NCBI RefSeq assembly: GCF_050563525.1 | Contig: NZ_JBNXUN010000008.1 | Span: 124,001-188,000, forward strand | Reading direction: 5' to 3' | Source of the DNA: Falsiroseomonas sp050563525 | GTDB lineage: Bacteria > Pseudomonadota > Alphaproteobacteria > Acetobacterales > Acetobacteraceae | DNA length: 64,000 nucleotides | In this document: in pieces, positions 28,707 through 38,329 of the stretch | Position numbering within the stretch: the stretch's first letter is position 1 | Layout of the letters: each line of letters starts with the position of its first letter | Translations under genes and position numbers: made by a program | Notes under the pieces: model-generated | The model's database searches: none | Told to the model about the DNA's origin: nothing | Seen by the model: only the letters and a program-made list of their open reading frames with translations

Positions 28707-30116
28707 GTGCGACCCCCGACTTCGCTTACACCACCGCGTCCAGATGATGAGGTGGTGCGCGCACTGCTTCTGACCGCCCAGATGCGGCGCGACCGGGATC
28801 GCCTGGCGGCGGCGCAGGCCGAAATCGCGCTGCTGCAGGCTCGCCTGGCCCGGCTGGAATTGCTGGCCCCGACGCGGGCCTATCGCGGTGCCGTCAGGCT
28901 TTACCGCCAGCTTCCCTTCGGGCTGCGGCAAGCCGTGCATCGCCTGCGCGGCAACCAGGCCGCGGCGCTGGCCCAACCCCCTGGGGCAGCGCCGCAAGCC
29001 AGCCCGGCCTCGCGCGGGCGCGCCATTGTCATTGATGACAACTGGCCCCGCCCGGACCGCGACTCCGGTTCGCTTGATATCGTCAACCTCGTGCAGTCGC
29101 TCGACCGTCTCGGCTTTGAGGTCATCCTCGCCGCGGCGCGGGAACACAAGGCGGAGGCGCCGGCACGCGATGCCCTGGTCGCGGCCGGCCTGCGTTGCCT
29201 GCGGCCGGAGGAGGCACCCTCGGTCGAGACGTTCCTCGAGGCCCAGGGGCCGACGCTGGACCTGTGCGTGCTGTGCCGCGTCTATTGCGGAGGCCGTTTC
29301 CTGGAGCCGGCGCTGGCGCAGGCGCGCAAGGCGCGCATCGTGTTCAACTCGGTGGACCTGCACTTCCTGCGCCTGGAACGTCAGGCGCACATCGAGAATG
29401 ACGCCAAGGGCCTCGCCATCGCGCAGCAGGTCCGGGCGCGGGAGGAGGCGATCATCCGCGCCAGCGACGCCACCATCGTCGTCTCCGCCACCGAGCTCGA
29501 ATTCCTGGCGCGCGAGGTGCCGCAGGCGTTGGCGGTGGAATTGCCGCTGGCACGGCGCCTGGTCCGGCCAGCGACGGGCTTTTCCGAACGTCGCGGCATC
29601 GGCTTCATCGGCGGCTTCCAGCACACGCCCAATATCGACGCCATTCGCCACTTCCTGGCAGAAATCTGGCCGCTGGTGCTACGCGACCTGCCGGAGATGG
29701 AGCTGAGCATTGTCGGGCCCGACTTCCCCGCCGAACTTCTGCGGGGCGTACCGGGCCGGGTGCGCGCTCTTGGCCACCTGCCGGATGTCGGGCCTTGGTT
29801 CGAGGAACTGCGCCTGACCATCGCGCCGCTGCGCTTCGGCGCCGGCGCCAAGGGAAAGGTCGCCTCCAGCCTGTCCGCCGGCGTGCCCTGCATCGCGACG
29901 CCGGTGGCGGCGGAAGGCATGTCCCTGACCGAAGCCTCGGGCGTGCTGGTGGCGGAGGATGCCGCCGCCTTCGCCGCGCGGCTACGCGAGGCTTATTCCG
30001 ACGCCGCGTTGTGGAACCGCCTCTCCGCCGATGGATTGGCCTATGCCGCGCGCACGCTGTCGATCGAGGCCTGGCAGGCGCGGCTCGACCGGATGCTGCG
30101 CCGCATCGGACTGTAG
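28707..30116 (+). CDS. Glycosyltransferase (GT4-like) with N-terminal coiled coil
   Basis: A 469-residue protein. Residues ~15-60 form a short coiled coil (DRLAAAQAEIALLQARLARLE). The GT-B domain starts near residue 105 (RGRAIVIDDNWPRPDRDSGS). The donor-binding half includes GFIGGFQHTPNIDAIRHFL near 295, then PLRFGAGAKGKVASSLSAG near 375, the form typical of cell-surface polysaccharide transferases that lack a standard E-x7-E pair. The GTG start at 28707 follows GGCAGCGC only weakly. First gene of the glycan island on the plus strand, followed by a convergent methyltransferase. Sugar and acceptor are unknown. Confidence 0.82.
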   Translation: MRPPTSLTPPRPDDEVVRALLLTAQMRRDRDRLAAAQAEIALLQARLARLELLAPTRAYRGAVRLYRQLPFGLRQAVHRLRGNQAAALAQPPGAAPQASPASRGRAIVIDDNWPRPDRDSGSLDIVNLVQSLDRLGFEVILAAAREHKAEAPARDALVAAGLRCLRPEEAPSVETFLEAQGPTLDLCVLCRVYCGGRFLEPALAQARKARIVFNSVDLHFLRLERQAHIENDAKGLAIAQQVRAREEAIIRASDATIVVSATELEFLAREVPQALAVELPLARRLVRPATGFSERRGIGFIGGFQHTPNIDAIRHFLAEIWPLVLRDLPEMELSIVGPDFPAELLRGVPGRVRALGHLPDVGPWFEELRLTIAPLRFGAGAKGKVASSLSAGVPCIATPVAAEGMSLTEASGVLVAEDAAAFAARLREAYSDAALWNRLSADGLAYAARTLSIEAWQARLDRMLRRIGL

Positions 30117-30126
30117 CCGCACCGGG

Positions 30127-31242
30127 TCACTCCCTGCGCTGGTCCAGCGCGCGGGACAGCCGCGCGACCTCGGCCGCCAGCCTGGCCTGATCGGCCTCCA
30201 GCCGAGCCAACTTCTCCTGCGTCTCGCGCAGCGCGGCGTGCAGTCGGCGCACCGGCGGCAGCAGAAGGCTCATCCGGGTCGAGAGCGATTGCGGGCGCGT
30301 CGCGGGCTCCGGCAGTTGCGCGGTGATGGTCATAAAGTCGCTGCCGATGCGCCCATCGGCCATCGCCGCATCCTCCGCATCGAACAGGCGCTGCATGGCG
30401 ACGCAGTCCTGCGGGTCGTCGGGGCGGAAGTTCTGGCCGATATCCGCGAGCAGCAGGTGCAGCACCGCGCCACCCAGCCGGCGCTCCTCGATCACGTCGA
30501 AATGGGCGCGCATCAGCGGCACGATCTCCGCCGACCGCACCGATTCAGACGGATCGAAGGCGATCATGTCGGCGATGGTCGGCCGCGCGATTCGCGGCTT
30601 GGTCTGCCCGTCCGGCAGTCGCTTCAGCCGGTCCGGCAACTGATCCAGCAGCGTGTTGCACAGCTCGAGCTGTGCGTCCGTCCACTGGAAGCGCGTCGGT
30701 CCGACGAATTCATTCAGGTGGAACAGTCCTCCCGGCCGCAGCGCCCGCTTCACCGCCGCGAACAACTCCTCCAGCCGCTCCACGTGATGGACCGACGAAT
30801 GCGCGAAGATGATGTCGAAGCCCGGCGCGAAGGACGCGGATTCCAGGTCGGAGACTTCGTAGCTGATGCGGTCGGCATAGCCCGCTTCCGCCGCCAGGCG
30901 CCGCGCCTCCAGGATGGCGCCCTCCGCCAGGTCCAGCGCCTCGATACGCTGCACCAGGTCGGTGGCGATCAGGCCACGTTCCAGGGCGCCGAAGCCGCAG
31001 CCGATCGACAGGGTGCGGGCCACCGGCAGGCGCCAGCCACGGGCCCGAAGAAGCTCCGCCAGATGGCCATAGGCGTCGCAGTCGGCGCGGCCCGAGGCCA
31101 GCCGGTTCACGCGGTCGCGCACCATTGGGTGGGCCATCCAATAGCGGCCAAGCTCCTGGGTGTCGCGGGCCGCATCCGCGGACCAGACCTCGTTGACCTT
31201 GGCCCGGCGCAGATCCTCGTCGGGCGCGTCTGTGGTTTCCAT
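30127..31242 (-). CDS. SAM-dependent methyltransferase with C-terminal coiled coil
   Basis: A 371-residue class I methyltransferase. The SAM-binding motif LSIGCGFGALERGL lies near residue 72, then AEGAILEARRLA (motif II region), FDIIFAHSSVHHVERLEE (motif IV) and LRPGGLFHLNEFVG (motif VI). The last ~45 residues form a coiled coil (LRETQEKLARLEADQARLA). The start METTDAPDEDLRR at 31242 was chosen over upstream in-frame codons that lie in the intergenic region. The acceptor is probably a sugar or a glycan end group, judging by its location, but this is inference. It is convergent with the glycosyltransferase at 28707. Confidence 0.85.
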   Translation of the reverse strand: METTDAPDEDLRRAKVNEVWSADAARDTQELGRYWMAHPMVRDRVNRLASGRADCDAYGHLAELLRARGWRLPVARTLSIGCGFGALERGLIATDLVQRIEALDLAEGAILEARRLAAEAGYADRISYEVSDLESASFAPGFDIIFAHSSVHHVERLEELFAAVKRALRPGGLFHLNEFVGPTRFQWTDAQLELCNTLLDQLPDRLKRLPDGQTKPRIARPTIADMIAFDPSESVRSAEIVPLMRAHFDVIEERRLGGAVLHLLLADIGQNFRPDDPQDCVAMQRLFDAEDAAMADGRIGSDFMTITAQLPEPATRPQSLSTRMSLLLPPVRRLHAALRETQEKLARLEADQARLAAEVARLSRALDQRRE

Positions 31243-31686
31243 AGAGACGGTATAGCCGGGCCCGCGGAGGGATGACGAGCTAAACGGCGCGCTGATCCGG
31301 CAGGATGAAGCCAACGTGAAATGAAACTATGGGCAATTCAACGCAGTTCGGACATGAGTTTGCCCGCTTCGTATAAAGACCATGTTCACGGACATTTGAG
31401 GCGTCCTGAAAGCGACAATCTCGTGCCGGTCGATTATCCGGAGAAGAATCGCGTTGGCCTCGACAGGGCTGCGTGACCTTGGAGAACTATTTCCTCGGCC
31501 GCATCACGCCATCGGATCACGCAATCCCGTTATCACGCGCTAGTTTATTCTGCGAATGCGGAATGAAACCATGGCGGGTCACGATGTGTTGGGCCGGAGC
31601 TGGCGGGAACGCATGGTAATCGACCGGAAGTCTACCGGCGGACGGGCGCGGCCGGTTGGACAGGATCAGGAGACTGGGTCATCGAC
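31243..31686. other. Intergenic region, divergent promoters of glycan operon
   Basis: 444 bases without a gene, with a visibly higher A+T content than the flanks (for example around 31310-31400 and 31540-31570). It separates the minus-strand methyltransferase from the giant gene at 31687, so promoters for both must be here. A TATAAA at 31372-31377 has only a poor -35 partner. No riboswitch or clear terminator was recognised. Confidence 0.6.
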
Positions 31687-34600
31687 ATGCTGGATCAGAT
31701 GGCAGGCGTCACCCTCGGCGAGGAGCTGACCTGGGACCCGGTGCGGATTGCCCAGCCCGGTGCCTGGGTGGGCCACATCCCCTTTGCGTTCTGGGTCGTG
31801 AAGACGCTGCGGCCGGCCTGCCTGGTCGAGCTCGGCACCCACACCGGCAATTCCTACTTCGCCCTCTGCCAGGCGCTGAACGTGTTCTGCCCGGGCGCAC
31901 GCGCCTTCGCCGTGGACACCTGGCAGGGCGACGACCATGCCGGCCACTACGGCGAGGAAGTCTTCAACGATGTGACGCGCTTCAACGCGGCGCATTTCGG
32001 CCAATTCTCGACCTTGATCCGCAACACCTTCGACGACGCCCGCGCCTATTTCCCCGATGACGGCTCAGCCGGCGGCATCGACCTGCTGCACATCGACGGC
32101 CTGCACAGCTACGAGGCTGTGCGCCATGATTTCGAGACCTGGCGCGGCGCCCTGTCGCCGCGCGCCGTGGTGCTGTTCCACGACATCAACGTGCGCGAGC
32201 GTGGTTTCGGCGTCTGGAAGCTGTGGGAGGAATTGCGCGGCATCTATCCCGGCTTCGCCTTCGACCATTCCAACGGCCTCGGCGTGCTCGGCGTCGGCCC
32301 GGACCAGGACCCCGAGCTGCGCGCGTTGTTCAGCATGGGCGCCGAGGGCGCTGCGCGGTTCCGCCGTCGGATCGCGGCGCGCGGCGAGGCGTTCCAGCGC
32401 CAGGCGGATCTCCTGGCGCTGGGGGACCAGATCGCCGCAAAGGACACGCATATCGGTGCGCTGACGGCGCAGCTGGCGGATCTGCCGGCGCTGGTCGCGG
32501 AGCATGCGGCTGCCCGCACGGAAGCCGAGACGCTGCGCGCCCGGCTCGCGGAGCTGGAGGCCCGGCAGGAGGAAGCCGGCCGCGCCGCCGCCTGGCAGGC
32601 GGACCTGCTGGCGCTGCAACGCGAGCAGGTCAGCGCGCGGGACGCCATGGTTGCAATGCTTGCCGATATCGTCACGGCGCGTGCCGCCGCCATCGCGCTG
32701 CGCGATGGCCTGATCAACCAGCGCGACCAGCTGGCGATGCGGATGGCCGCTCAGCTGCACGAACAACGCCACATCGCCCGGCAAGAAGCGAGCGAGCTTC
32801 AGAACCAGGTGCTGCAGGCAAAGCAGCAGCGGGACGACATGTCGGGACAGGTCGCCCGGGTCCAGGCTGAGGCGCAGCAGGCGGTGCAGGCCGTCACGCA
32901 GCAATATGTCGGCTCCACCTCCTGGCGACTGACGCGGCCCATGCGAGTCGCCGTGCGGCTGCTGCGCGAAGGCCGCCTGCGCCCGCAGCAGGACCTGCTG
33001 CCCAGCCCGCCGGCGCAACCGCCGCAATTCGCCCTGCCGCCGCCGGAACCCAGGGCTGAAGACGCGCCAAGGCTTTCGGCCAAGGCGGCGATGCGTGCTA
33101 CGCTTTCGGCACGGCTCGATGCCTTCCTGGCTACCCCGGCGAAGCTGCGCCTGCCCTGCGCCGAGGCGCCAGATGTCAGCATCGTGCTGGTTCTGTACAA
33201 CCAGGCCGAACTGACCTTCGCTTGCCTCGCATCGATCGCAGAGACGCTGGCCGGTACCGAGACCGGCGTCCAGGTCATCATTCTGGACAATGCCTCCACC
33301 GACCGCACCAGCGAACTCCTGGAACGCGTCACGGGCGCGGAGATCATCCGCAGCGACACCAACCTGCATTTCCTGAAGGGCGTGAACCGGGCCGCGCACG
33401 CCGCCACCGGTCGGACGCTGCTGCTGCTGAACAACGATGCCCAGCTGCTGCCCGGCGCTGTCGCCGCGGCACTACGGACATTGGACTCGGCCGACGACAT
33501 CGGCGCTGTAGGTGGCCGCATCATCCTGCCGGACGGAACCCTGCAGGAAGCCGGGTCGATCCTGTGGAACACCGGAGCCGCCGCCGGCTATGGCCGCGGC
33601 CAGGACCCGAACGGGCCGGACGTGATGTTCCAGCGCGACGTCGACTACTGCTCCGGCGCCTTCCTGCTGACGCCCATGGCGGCATGGCGCGGGCTCGGAG
33701 GCTTCGACGAGGCTTTCGCACCGGCCTACTACGAGGAAACCGATTACTGCGTGCGGCTGTGGAAGTCCGGCCGACGTGTTGTCTTCGATCCGGACGTGGC
33801 AATCCTGCACTACGAATTCGGCAGCTCAAGTTCCACCGAGGCCGCGCTCGCGTTGCAGGAGGCGAACCACCGTATCTTCGTGCAGCGGCACCGCGACTGG
33901 CTTGATGGCCAGTTCCCGCCCGACCCGCAGAACGTGCTGGCCGCACGCACCGCACGCAGCGACGGCCCCCGTGTGTTGGTGATCGAGGATCGCGTGCCGA
34001 AAGTGGAGCTGGGCAGCGGCTATCCGCGCTCGAACCGGCTGCTGCACGAGCTGGTCGAGGCCGGCGCGGAGGTCACGCTGTTCCCGACACATAGCAAGCC
34101 GGAGACCTGGCACGGCGTGCGGCGGGCGCTGGACAAGCGCATCGAGGTGCTGATCAAGGCCGAGGCGGCGCAGCTCCACGCCTATCTCAGCGCCAGGCGT
34201 GGGCATTTTGACGCCATCATCGTCTGCCGCCCGCACAACATGGCGTCGCTGGAGGAAGCAGTAGGCTTCCAGCGCGACCTGATCGGCGAGGCCCGCGTGA
34301 TCTATGACGCGGAGGCGCTGTTCGTGACGCGCGACCTGCAGCAGCGCGCCGCTTCCGGCGACGCGGCCACGGATGCCGAACGCCATGCGCTTGTGGCGAA
34401 GGAAGCCGCGCTGACGCGGCTGGCCGACAGCGTGATGTCGGTTTCCGCCGCCGAGCGCGAGACGCTGGAGACCTATGGCGCGCGGGAGGTGTTCATCCTG
34501 GCCCATGCGCTGGAAGAGGAACCGCTGGAGAGCGGCTTCGCCGATCGCGAGCGCATCGTCTTTCTCGGCGCCATCCACCAGGAGGATTCACCGAACGCGG

Positions 34601-36111
34601 ATTCGGTGCGCTGGTTCGCGCAGGAGATCCTGCCCGGCATCCGCCGCGTGCTGGACCCGGCAACGCGCCTGACCGTCGTCGGCATGAACCGCGCGCCGAG
34701 CATCGCGGCGCTGGACGGCACGGCGCTGGAGCTGCGCGGCATGGTCGAGGACCTGCGTGCGGCGCTGGCCGATGCGCGGGTGATGGTGGTGCCGACGCGG
34801 CTCGGCGCCGGCATCCCGCACAAGGTCCACCAGGCCGCCGCGCTCGGTATCCCGATGGTGGTCACGAAGCTGATCGCGGACCAGCTTGGCTGGCAGGATG
34901 GGCAGGAGGTGCTGGTGGCCGATGACGGCGCCGCCTTCGCCGCCGCCGTCGCCCGGCTGTACCGCGACCCGGCACTGTGGGAACGGCTGCGCCGCACGGC
35001 GCTGGACCGGGTGCGCGTGGAATGCGCGCCGAGCGCCTTCCGGGCTCAACTTCGCTCCGCGCTGGCCAACGTGCCGATCACCCGCCGCCGCGTGCAACAC
35101 GCGCCGCCACGCCAGTCGCCCGTCGCGCAACGACCTGCCGAACCCGGCACCAGCCGCGCCTTCGCATCGGACCACAGCATGGCGGTGCCGTTCGATTTTC
35201 CGCCCATGCAGGCGCCCACGCCGCGCATCGGCGTGATCTGCCACCTGTTCCATCCGGAGATCGGGCCGGAGGTTCGGGCCTATCTGCGCAACCTGCCGGT
35301 GCCCGCGAACCTGTTCCTGTCCACCGACACGGCGGAAAAGGCCGCCGCCATCGGTGCTACCTTCGCCGATTGGCAGGAGGGCCGGGTGGATGTGCGCGTT
35401 ATGCCGAACCGTGGCCGCGACATCGCGCCGAAGCTGGTCGGGTTCAAGGACGCCTATGCCGACCACGACCTGGTGCTGCACCTGCATTCCAAGCAGTCGC
35501 ACCACGCGCCCTTCCTGATGCCGTGGCGCAGCTTCCTGTTCGAGAATCTTCTCGGCTCCCGCGCCGTCGTGTCCAGCATCCTGGATGCCTTCGCGCGCCT
35601 GCCACGCCTCGGCATGCTGGCGCCGCAGCACTATGAGGGCGTTCGCCGGTGGCTCGGCTGGAACGGCAACTACCCGCAGGCGCGCGACATGGCACGACGC
35701 ATGGGTATCGCCGTCTCGCCGACGAGGGCGCTGGATTTTCCCTCAGGCTCCATGTTCTGGGCACGGCCGGCGGCGCTGCAGCCGCTGCTCGCCCTTGACC
35801 TGTCCTTTGACGACTTCCCGCCGGAAGGCGCGCAGCTGGACCACACCACGGCGCATGTGATCGAGCGCCTGTACTTCCTGGCCTGCGAGCGCAGCGGTCA
35901 TGCGTGGCTGAAGGTGGCGCAGCCGGCGCTGCATGCGGATACCAGCACCATCGTCACCATCCGCAGCCCGATGGAACTGGAACGCTACCTGACGGAATAT
36001 GGCGTGATGCTGACCGGCCCCGCGGCGCTGCCGGTGACGGAGGGCCTGCCGCCGCTGGTCACGCGCATCCCGCCCGGGCTGGTGCGACGCCTCGCGCAGC
36101 GGGGGTTCTGA
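31687..36111 (+). CDS. Giant fusion: methyltransferase - coiled coil - GT2 - GT4 - RgpF-like
   Basis: A 1474-residue polypeptide with five parts. Residues ~25-210: class I methyltransferase (VELGTHTGNSYF near 46, FHDINVRERGFG near 164). Residues ~230-405: long coiled coil. Then the linker QYVGSTSWRLTRPMR. Residues ~495-745: family-2 glycosyltransferase with DNASTDRT (~533), LLLNNDAQ (~580) and YYEETDYCVRLW (~683). Residues ~757-1120: a GT-B region ending in PTRLGAGIPHKVHQAA (~1035). Residues ~1178-1450: rhamnan-synthesis F (RgpF)-like domain (MPNRGRDIAPKLVGF, HLHSKQSHH). Such fusions assemble cell-surface polysaccharides on the inner side of the membrane. It is the first gene of the plus-strand operon. 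The exact sugars are unknown. Confidence 0.88.
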   Translation: MLDQMAGVTLGEELTWDPVRIAQPGAWVGHIPFAFWVVKTLRPACLVELGTHTGNSYFALCQALNVFCPGARAFAVDTWQGDDHAGHYGEEVFNDVTRFNAAHFGQFSTLIRNTFDDARAYFPDDGSAGGIDLLHIDGLHSYEAVRHDFETWRGALSPRAVVLFHDINVRERGFGVWKLWEELRGIYPGFAFDHSNGLGVLGVGPDQDPELRALFSMGAEGAARFRRRIAARGEAFQRQADLLALGDQIAAKDTHIGALTAQLADLPALVAEHAAARTEAETLRARLAELEARQEEAGRAAAWQADLLALQREQVSARDAMVAMLADIVTARAAAIALRDGLINQRDQLAMRMAAQLHEQRHIARQEASELQNQVLQAKQQRDDMSGQVARVQAEAQQAVQAVTQQYVGSTSWRLTRPMRVAVRLLREGRLRPQQDLLPSPPAQPPQFALPPPEPRAEDAPRLSAKAAMRATLSARLDAFLATPAKLRLPCAEAPDVSIVLVLYNQAELTFACLASIAETLAGTETGVQVIILDNASTDRTSELLERVTGAEIIRSDTNLHFLKGVNRAAHAATGRTLLLLNNDAQLLPGAVAAALRTLDSADDIGAVGGRIILPDGTLQEAGSILWNTGAAAGYGRGQDPNGPDVMFQRDVDYCSGAFLLTPMAAWRGLGGFDEAFAPAYYEETDYCVRLWKSGRRVVFDPDVAILHYEFGSSSSTEAALALQEANHRIFVQRHRDWLDGQFPPDPQNVLAARTARSDGPRVLVIEDRVPKVELGSGYPRSNRLLHELVEAGAEVTLFPTHSKPETWHGVRRALDKRIEVLIKAEAAQLHAYLSARRGHFDAIIVCRPHNMASLEEAVGFQRDLIGEARVIYDAEALFVTRDLQQRAASGDAATDAERHALVAKEAALTRLADSVMSVSAAERETLETYGAREVFILAHALEEEPLESGFADRERIVFLGAIHQEDSPNADSVRWFAQEILPGIRRVLDPATRLTVVGMNRAPSIAALDGTALELRGMVEDLRAALADARVMVVPTRLGAGIPHKVHQAAALGIPMVVTKLIADQLGWQDGQEVLVADDGAAFAAAVARLYRDPALWERLRRTALDRVRVECAPSAFRAQLRSALANVPITRRRVQHAPPRQSPVAQRPAEPGTSRAFASDHSMAVPFDFPPMQAPTPRIGVICHLFHPEIGPEVRAYLRNLPVPANLFLSTDTAEKAAAIGATFADWQEGRVDVRVMPNRGRDIAPKLVGFKDAYADHDLVLHLHSKQSHHAPFLMPWRSFLFENLLGSRAVVSSILDAFARLPRLGMLAPQHYEGVRRWLGWNGNYPQARDMARRMGIAVSPTRALDFPSGSMFWARPAALQPLLALDLSFDDFPPEGAQLDHTTAHVIERLYFLACERSGHAWLKVAQPALHADTSTIVTIRSPMELERYLTEYGVMLTGPAALPVTEGLPPLVTRIPPGLVRRLAQRGF

Positions 36112-36116
36112 GGCCG

Positions 36117-37061
36117 GTGCGATTCTTCCGCAAGCCGGCCGCACCGCGGGCCGGCGCAGGGCGCGTCAGCGTCGTCGTACCGCTCTACAACCATGCCGGC
36201 TACATCGCGCCCGCGATCGACAGCGTGCTGGCGCAGGGGGAGGTGCTGCGGGAAGTCATCGTCATCGACGATGGCTCGACCGATGACTCGGCGCGCGTCA
36301 TGCAGGGCCTGACCGCGCGCGATCCCCGCATCCGCTTCCGCAGCCAGCCGAACCAGGGCGCCCACGCCACCATCAACGCCGGCCTGGCCGAGTGCGGCGC
36401 GGACTACATCGCCATCCTGAATTCCGACGACGTCTTCCTGCCCGGCCGGCTGGATGCGCTGGCGCTGCGGCTGGATGCGGAGCCGGATTGCGTGCTCGCC
36501 GCCACCGGCATCACCTTCATCGACGGCAACGGCGCCGCCATTGCCAATCCCTGGCATGCGGAGGCGCTGGCCTTCCGCGCCGGGCAGGACTGGGCCACCG
36601 CGCTGGTCAACGCGAACTTCCTGATGACGACGTCGAACTTCCTGTTCCGCCGTGACCTGCCGGCGCGGATCGGCGGCTTCGCGGCGCTGCGCTACACGCA
36701 CGACCTGGATTTCGCGCTGCGGGCGCTGGCGCTGGGCCATCGCATCGCTTGGCTCGACGAGGCGCTGCTGCGCTACCGCATCCACGGCAGCAATACGATC
36801 GCAGAGGATCACCGCCGCGTCCGTGCCGAATGGGCCGCCTCCGCCGCCGCCTACCTGACCCTGCTCTGGGACCGACCGGGTGCGGCGGAGCCGGATTGGG
36901 ACGCGGCGGCCGCCATGGAACAGGTGTTCCAGCGCCACGACTTGGCGCGCGCCGTGCACCCCTGCATGGCCTATCTGCGCCGGCACGGGGAGGCACGACT
37001 GGACCTTTCCCCGCTGCTGGCGGACCAGCCCTTCCGCGCTCGGCTGGCGGGCTGGGTCTGA
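36117..37061 (+). CDS. Family 2 glycosyltransferase
   Basis: A 314-residue GT-A enzyme that transfers a sugar from a nucleotide donor. The motifs are VSVVVPLYNHAGYI at the start, VIVIDDGSTDDSA near residue 55, LNSDDVFLPGRLDAL near 105 (the D-x-D-like metal site) and the acceptor region YTHDLDFALRALALGHRIAW near 205. The start is a GTG at 36117, six bases after the giant gene's stop, since no ATG exists between that stop and the conserved domain. Its stop overlaps the next ATG by one base, so the genes are coupled. Confidence 0.88.
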   Translation: MRFFRKPAAPRAGAGRVSVVVPLYNHAGYIAPAIDSVLAQGEVLREVIVIDDGSTDDSARVMQGLTARDPRIRFRSQPNQGAHATINAGLAECGADYIAILNSDDVFLPGRLDALALRLDAEPDCVLAATGITFIDGNGAAIANPWHAEALAFRAGQDWATALVNANFLMTTSNFLFRRDLPARIGGFAALRYTHDLDFALRALALGHRIAWLDEALLRYRIHGSNTIAEDHRRVRAEWAASAAAYLTLLWDRPGAAEPDWDAAAAMEQVFQRHDLARAVHPCMAYLRRHGEARLDLSPLLADQPFRARLAGWV

Positions 37062-38329
37062 TGCGCATCCTGATCCTCAGCAACCTGTATCCGCCCAACG
37101 TGGTCGGCGGCTATGAGCGCCTGTGCCACGAGGTCGCGACCGAGCTCGCGGCGCGCGGACACGAGATCACGGTGCTGACCAGCCGCCACGGCGGCAAGGT
37201 GGCGGACTACCCCGGCCAGCGCATCATCCGCGACTGGAACCTGCTGACCGGCGCCGAGATCTACGCGCCTTTCCCCGGCACCGCCGAGGACCGCGCCGCC
37301 GTGAACGCGGAAAACCTGGCGACGCTGCATCGCGTGCTGGACGAAACCCGGCCCGACATCGTCTTCGCCTGGAACCTGTTCTTCCTTGACGCTTCGATCC
37401 TGGCGGCGCTGGAGGCCAGCCCCTGCCGCACCGTGGTCATGCTGACCGACAACTGGCTGCTGGTCATGCGGAACCCGGAATTCGTCGCCGGCTTCTTCCG
37501 CGACGTGGTGCATGGCAGTGGCGCCTTCATCCCGCCGCCGCCGCCGCCTGCCTGGCGCGCCCTGGCCGGCCGCACCAAGCGTGCGCTGCAGCGCGCCATC
37601 GGCCTCCAGCCGCCGAGGCGGCTGGAGGCGATCTTCGGCGCCCGCTTCATGCGTGACTTCTACGCCGCCGGCGGATCGCTGTTCCGCAGCCACCGCGTCG
37701 TCCACAACGGCGTCCGCCAGGCGCCGCGACCAGCCACCGCCGTGCCGGACCGCAGCCGGCTGGTGCAGCCCGGCACGCTGCGCCTGCTGTTCGCCGGCCG
37801 GCTGGTGGACCTGAAGGGCGCCGATACGGCGGTGGCGGCGCTGCCGCTGCTGGATCCGGCGGAACTCGGCGTCGAACGCGTCACGCTCACCATCCTCGGC
37901 GATGGCCAGGATGCTGCCTATCTCGCACGCTTCCAGGCCGCGGTCGCCGCGAGCGGCCGCGTCGCCGATATCGAGATGCGTGCGCCGGTGGCGGAGGCCG
38001 AGCTTCCGGCCTTGTTCGATGCGCACGACATCTACCTGTTCCCTTCGCTCTACGAGCCCTTCTCGCTCACCCTGATCCACGCCTTGGCCTGCGGCATTCC
38101 GACCATCGCCTCCGATGTCGGCGGCAACCCGGAGATCGTGCGCGACGGGGAATCCGGGCTGCTGTTCCGCAAGGGCGATGCCGCCAGCCTCGCCGCTGCC
38201 ATCGGCCGGCTCGCCGGCGATCCGGCGCTGCGCGCGCGGCTGGCGGCGGAAGGGCAGGAGACGGGGCGGCGCTTCACCTTCGAACGCATGGCCAGCGAAA
38301 TGGAAGCTTTCCTGAAGGCGGCGCCATGA
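37061..38329 (+). CDS. Family 4 glycosyltransferase
   Basis: A 422-residue GT-B glycosyltransferase. The N-terminal domain begins MRILILSNLYPPNVVGGYERLCHEVA. A Pro-rich linker (IPPPPPPA) lies near residue 155. The donor domain starts near 250 (LRLLFAGRLVDLKGADTAV) and contains SLYEPFSLTLIHALACGIP near 330. In that motif the second Glu of the usual E-x7-E is replaced by His, an uncommon change that could alter donor binding. The gene overlaps its neighbours by 1 bp (upstream) and 4 bp (downstream). Role: polysaccharide assembly. Confidence 0.88.
   Translation: MRILILSNLYPPNVVGGYERLCHEVATELAARGHEITVLTSRHGGKVADYPGQRIIRDWNLLTGAEIYAPFPGTAEDRAAVNAENLATLHRVLDETRPDIVFAWNLFFLDASILAALEASPCRTVVMLTDNWLLVMRNPEFVAGFFRDVVHGSGAFIPPPPPPAWRALAGRTKRALQRAIGLQPPRRLEAIFGARFMRDFYAAGGSLFRSHRVVHNGVRQAPRPATAVPDRSRLVQPGTLRLLFAGRLVDLKGADTAVAALPLLDPAELGVERVTLTILGDGQDAAYLARFQAAVAASGRVADIEMRAPVAEAELPALFDAHDIYLFPSLYEPFSLTLIHALACGIPTIASDVGGNPEIVRDGESGLLFRKGDAASLAAAIGRLAGDPALRARLAAEGQETGRRFTFERMASEMEAFLKAAP

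Noticed and set aside
31347..31377. TTCGGA-N19-TATAAA as a sigma-70 promoter
   Set aside because: The -35 is poor and the spacing long; in G+C-rich alphaproteobacteria such matches are unreliable.
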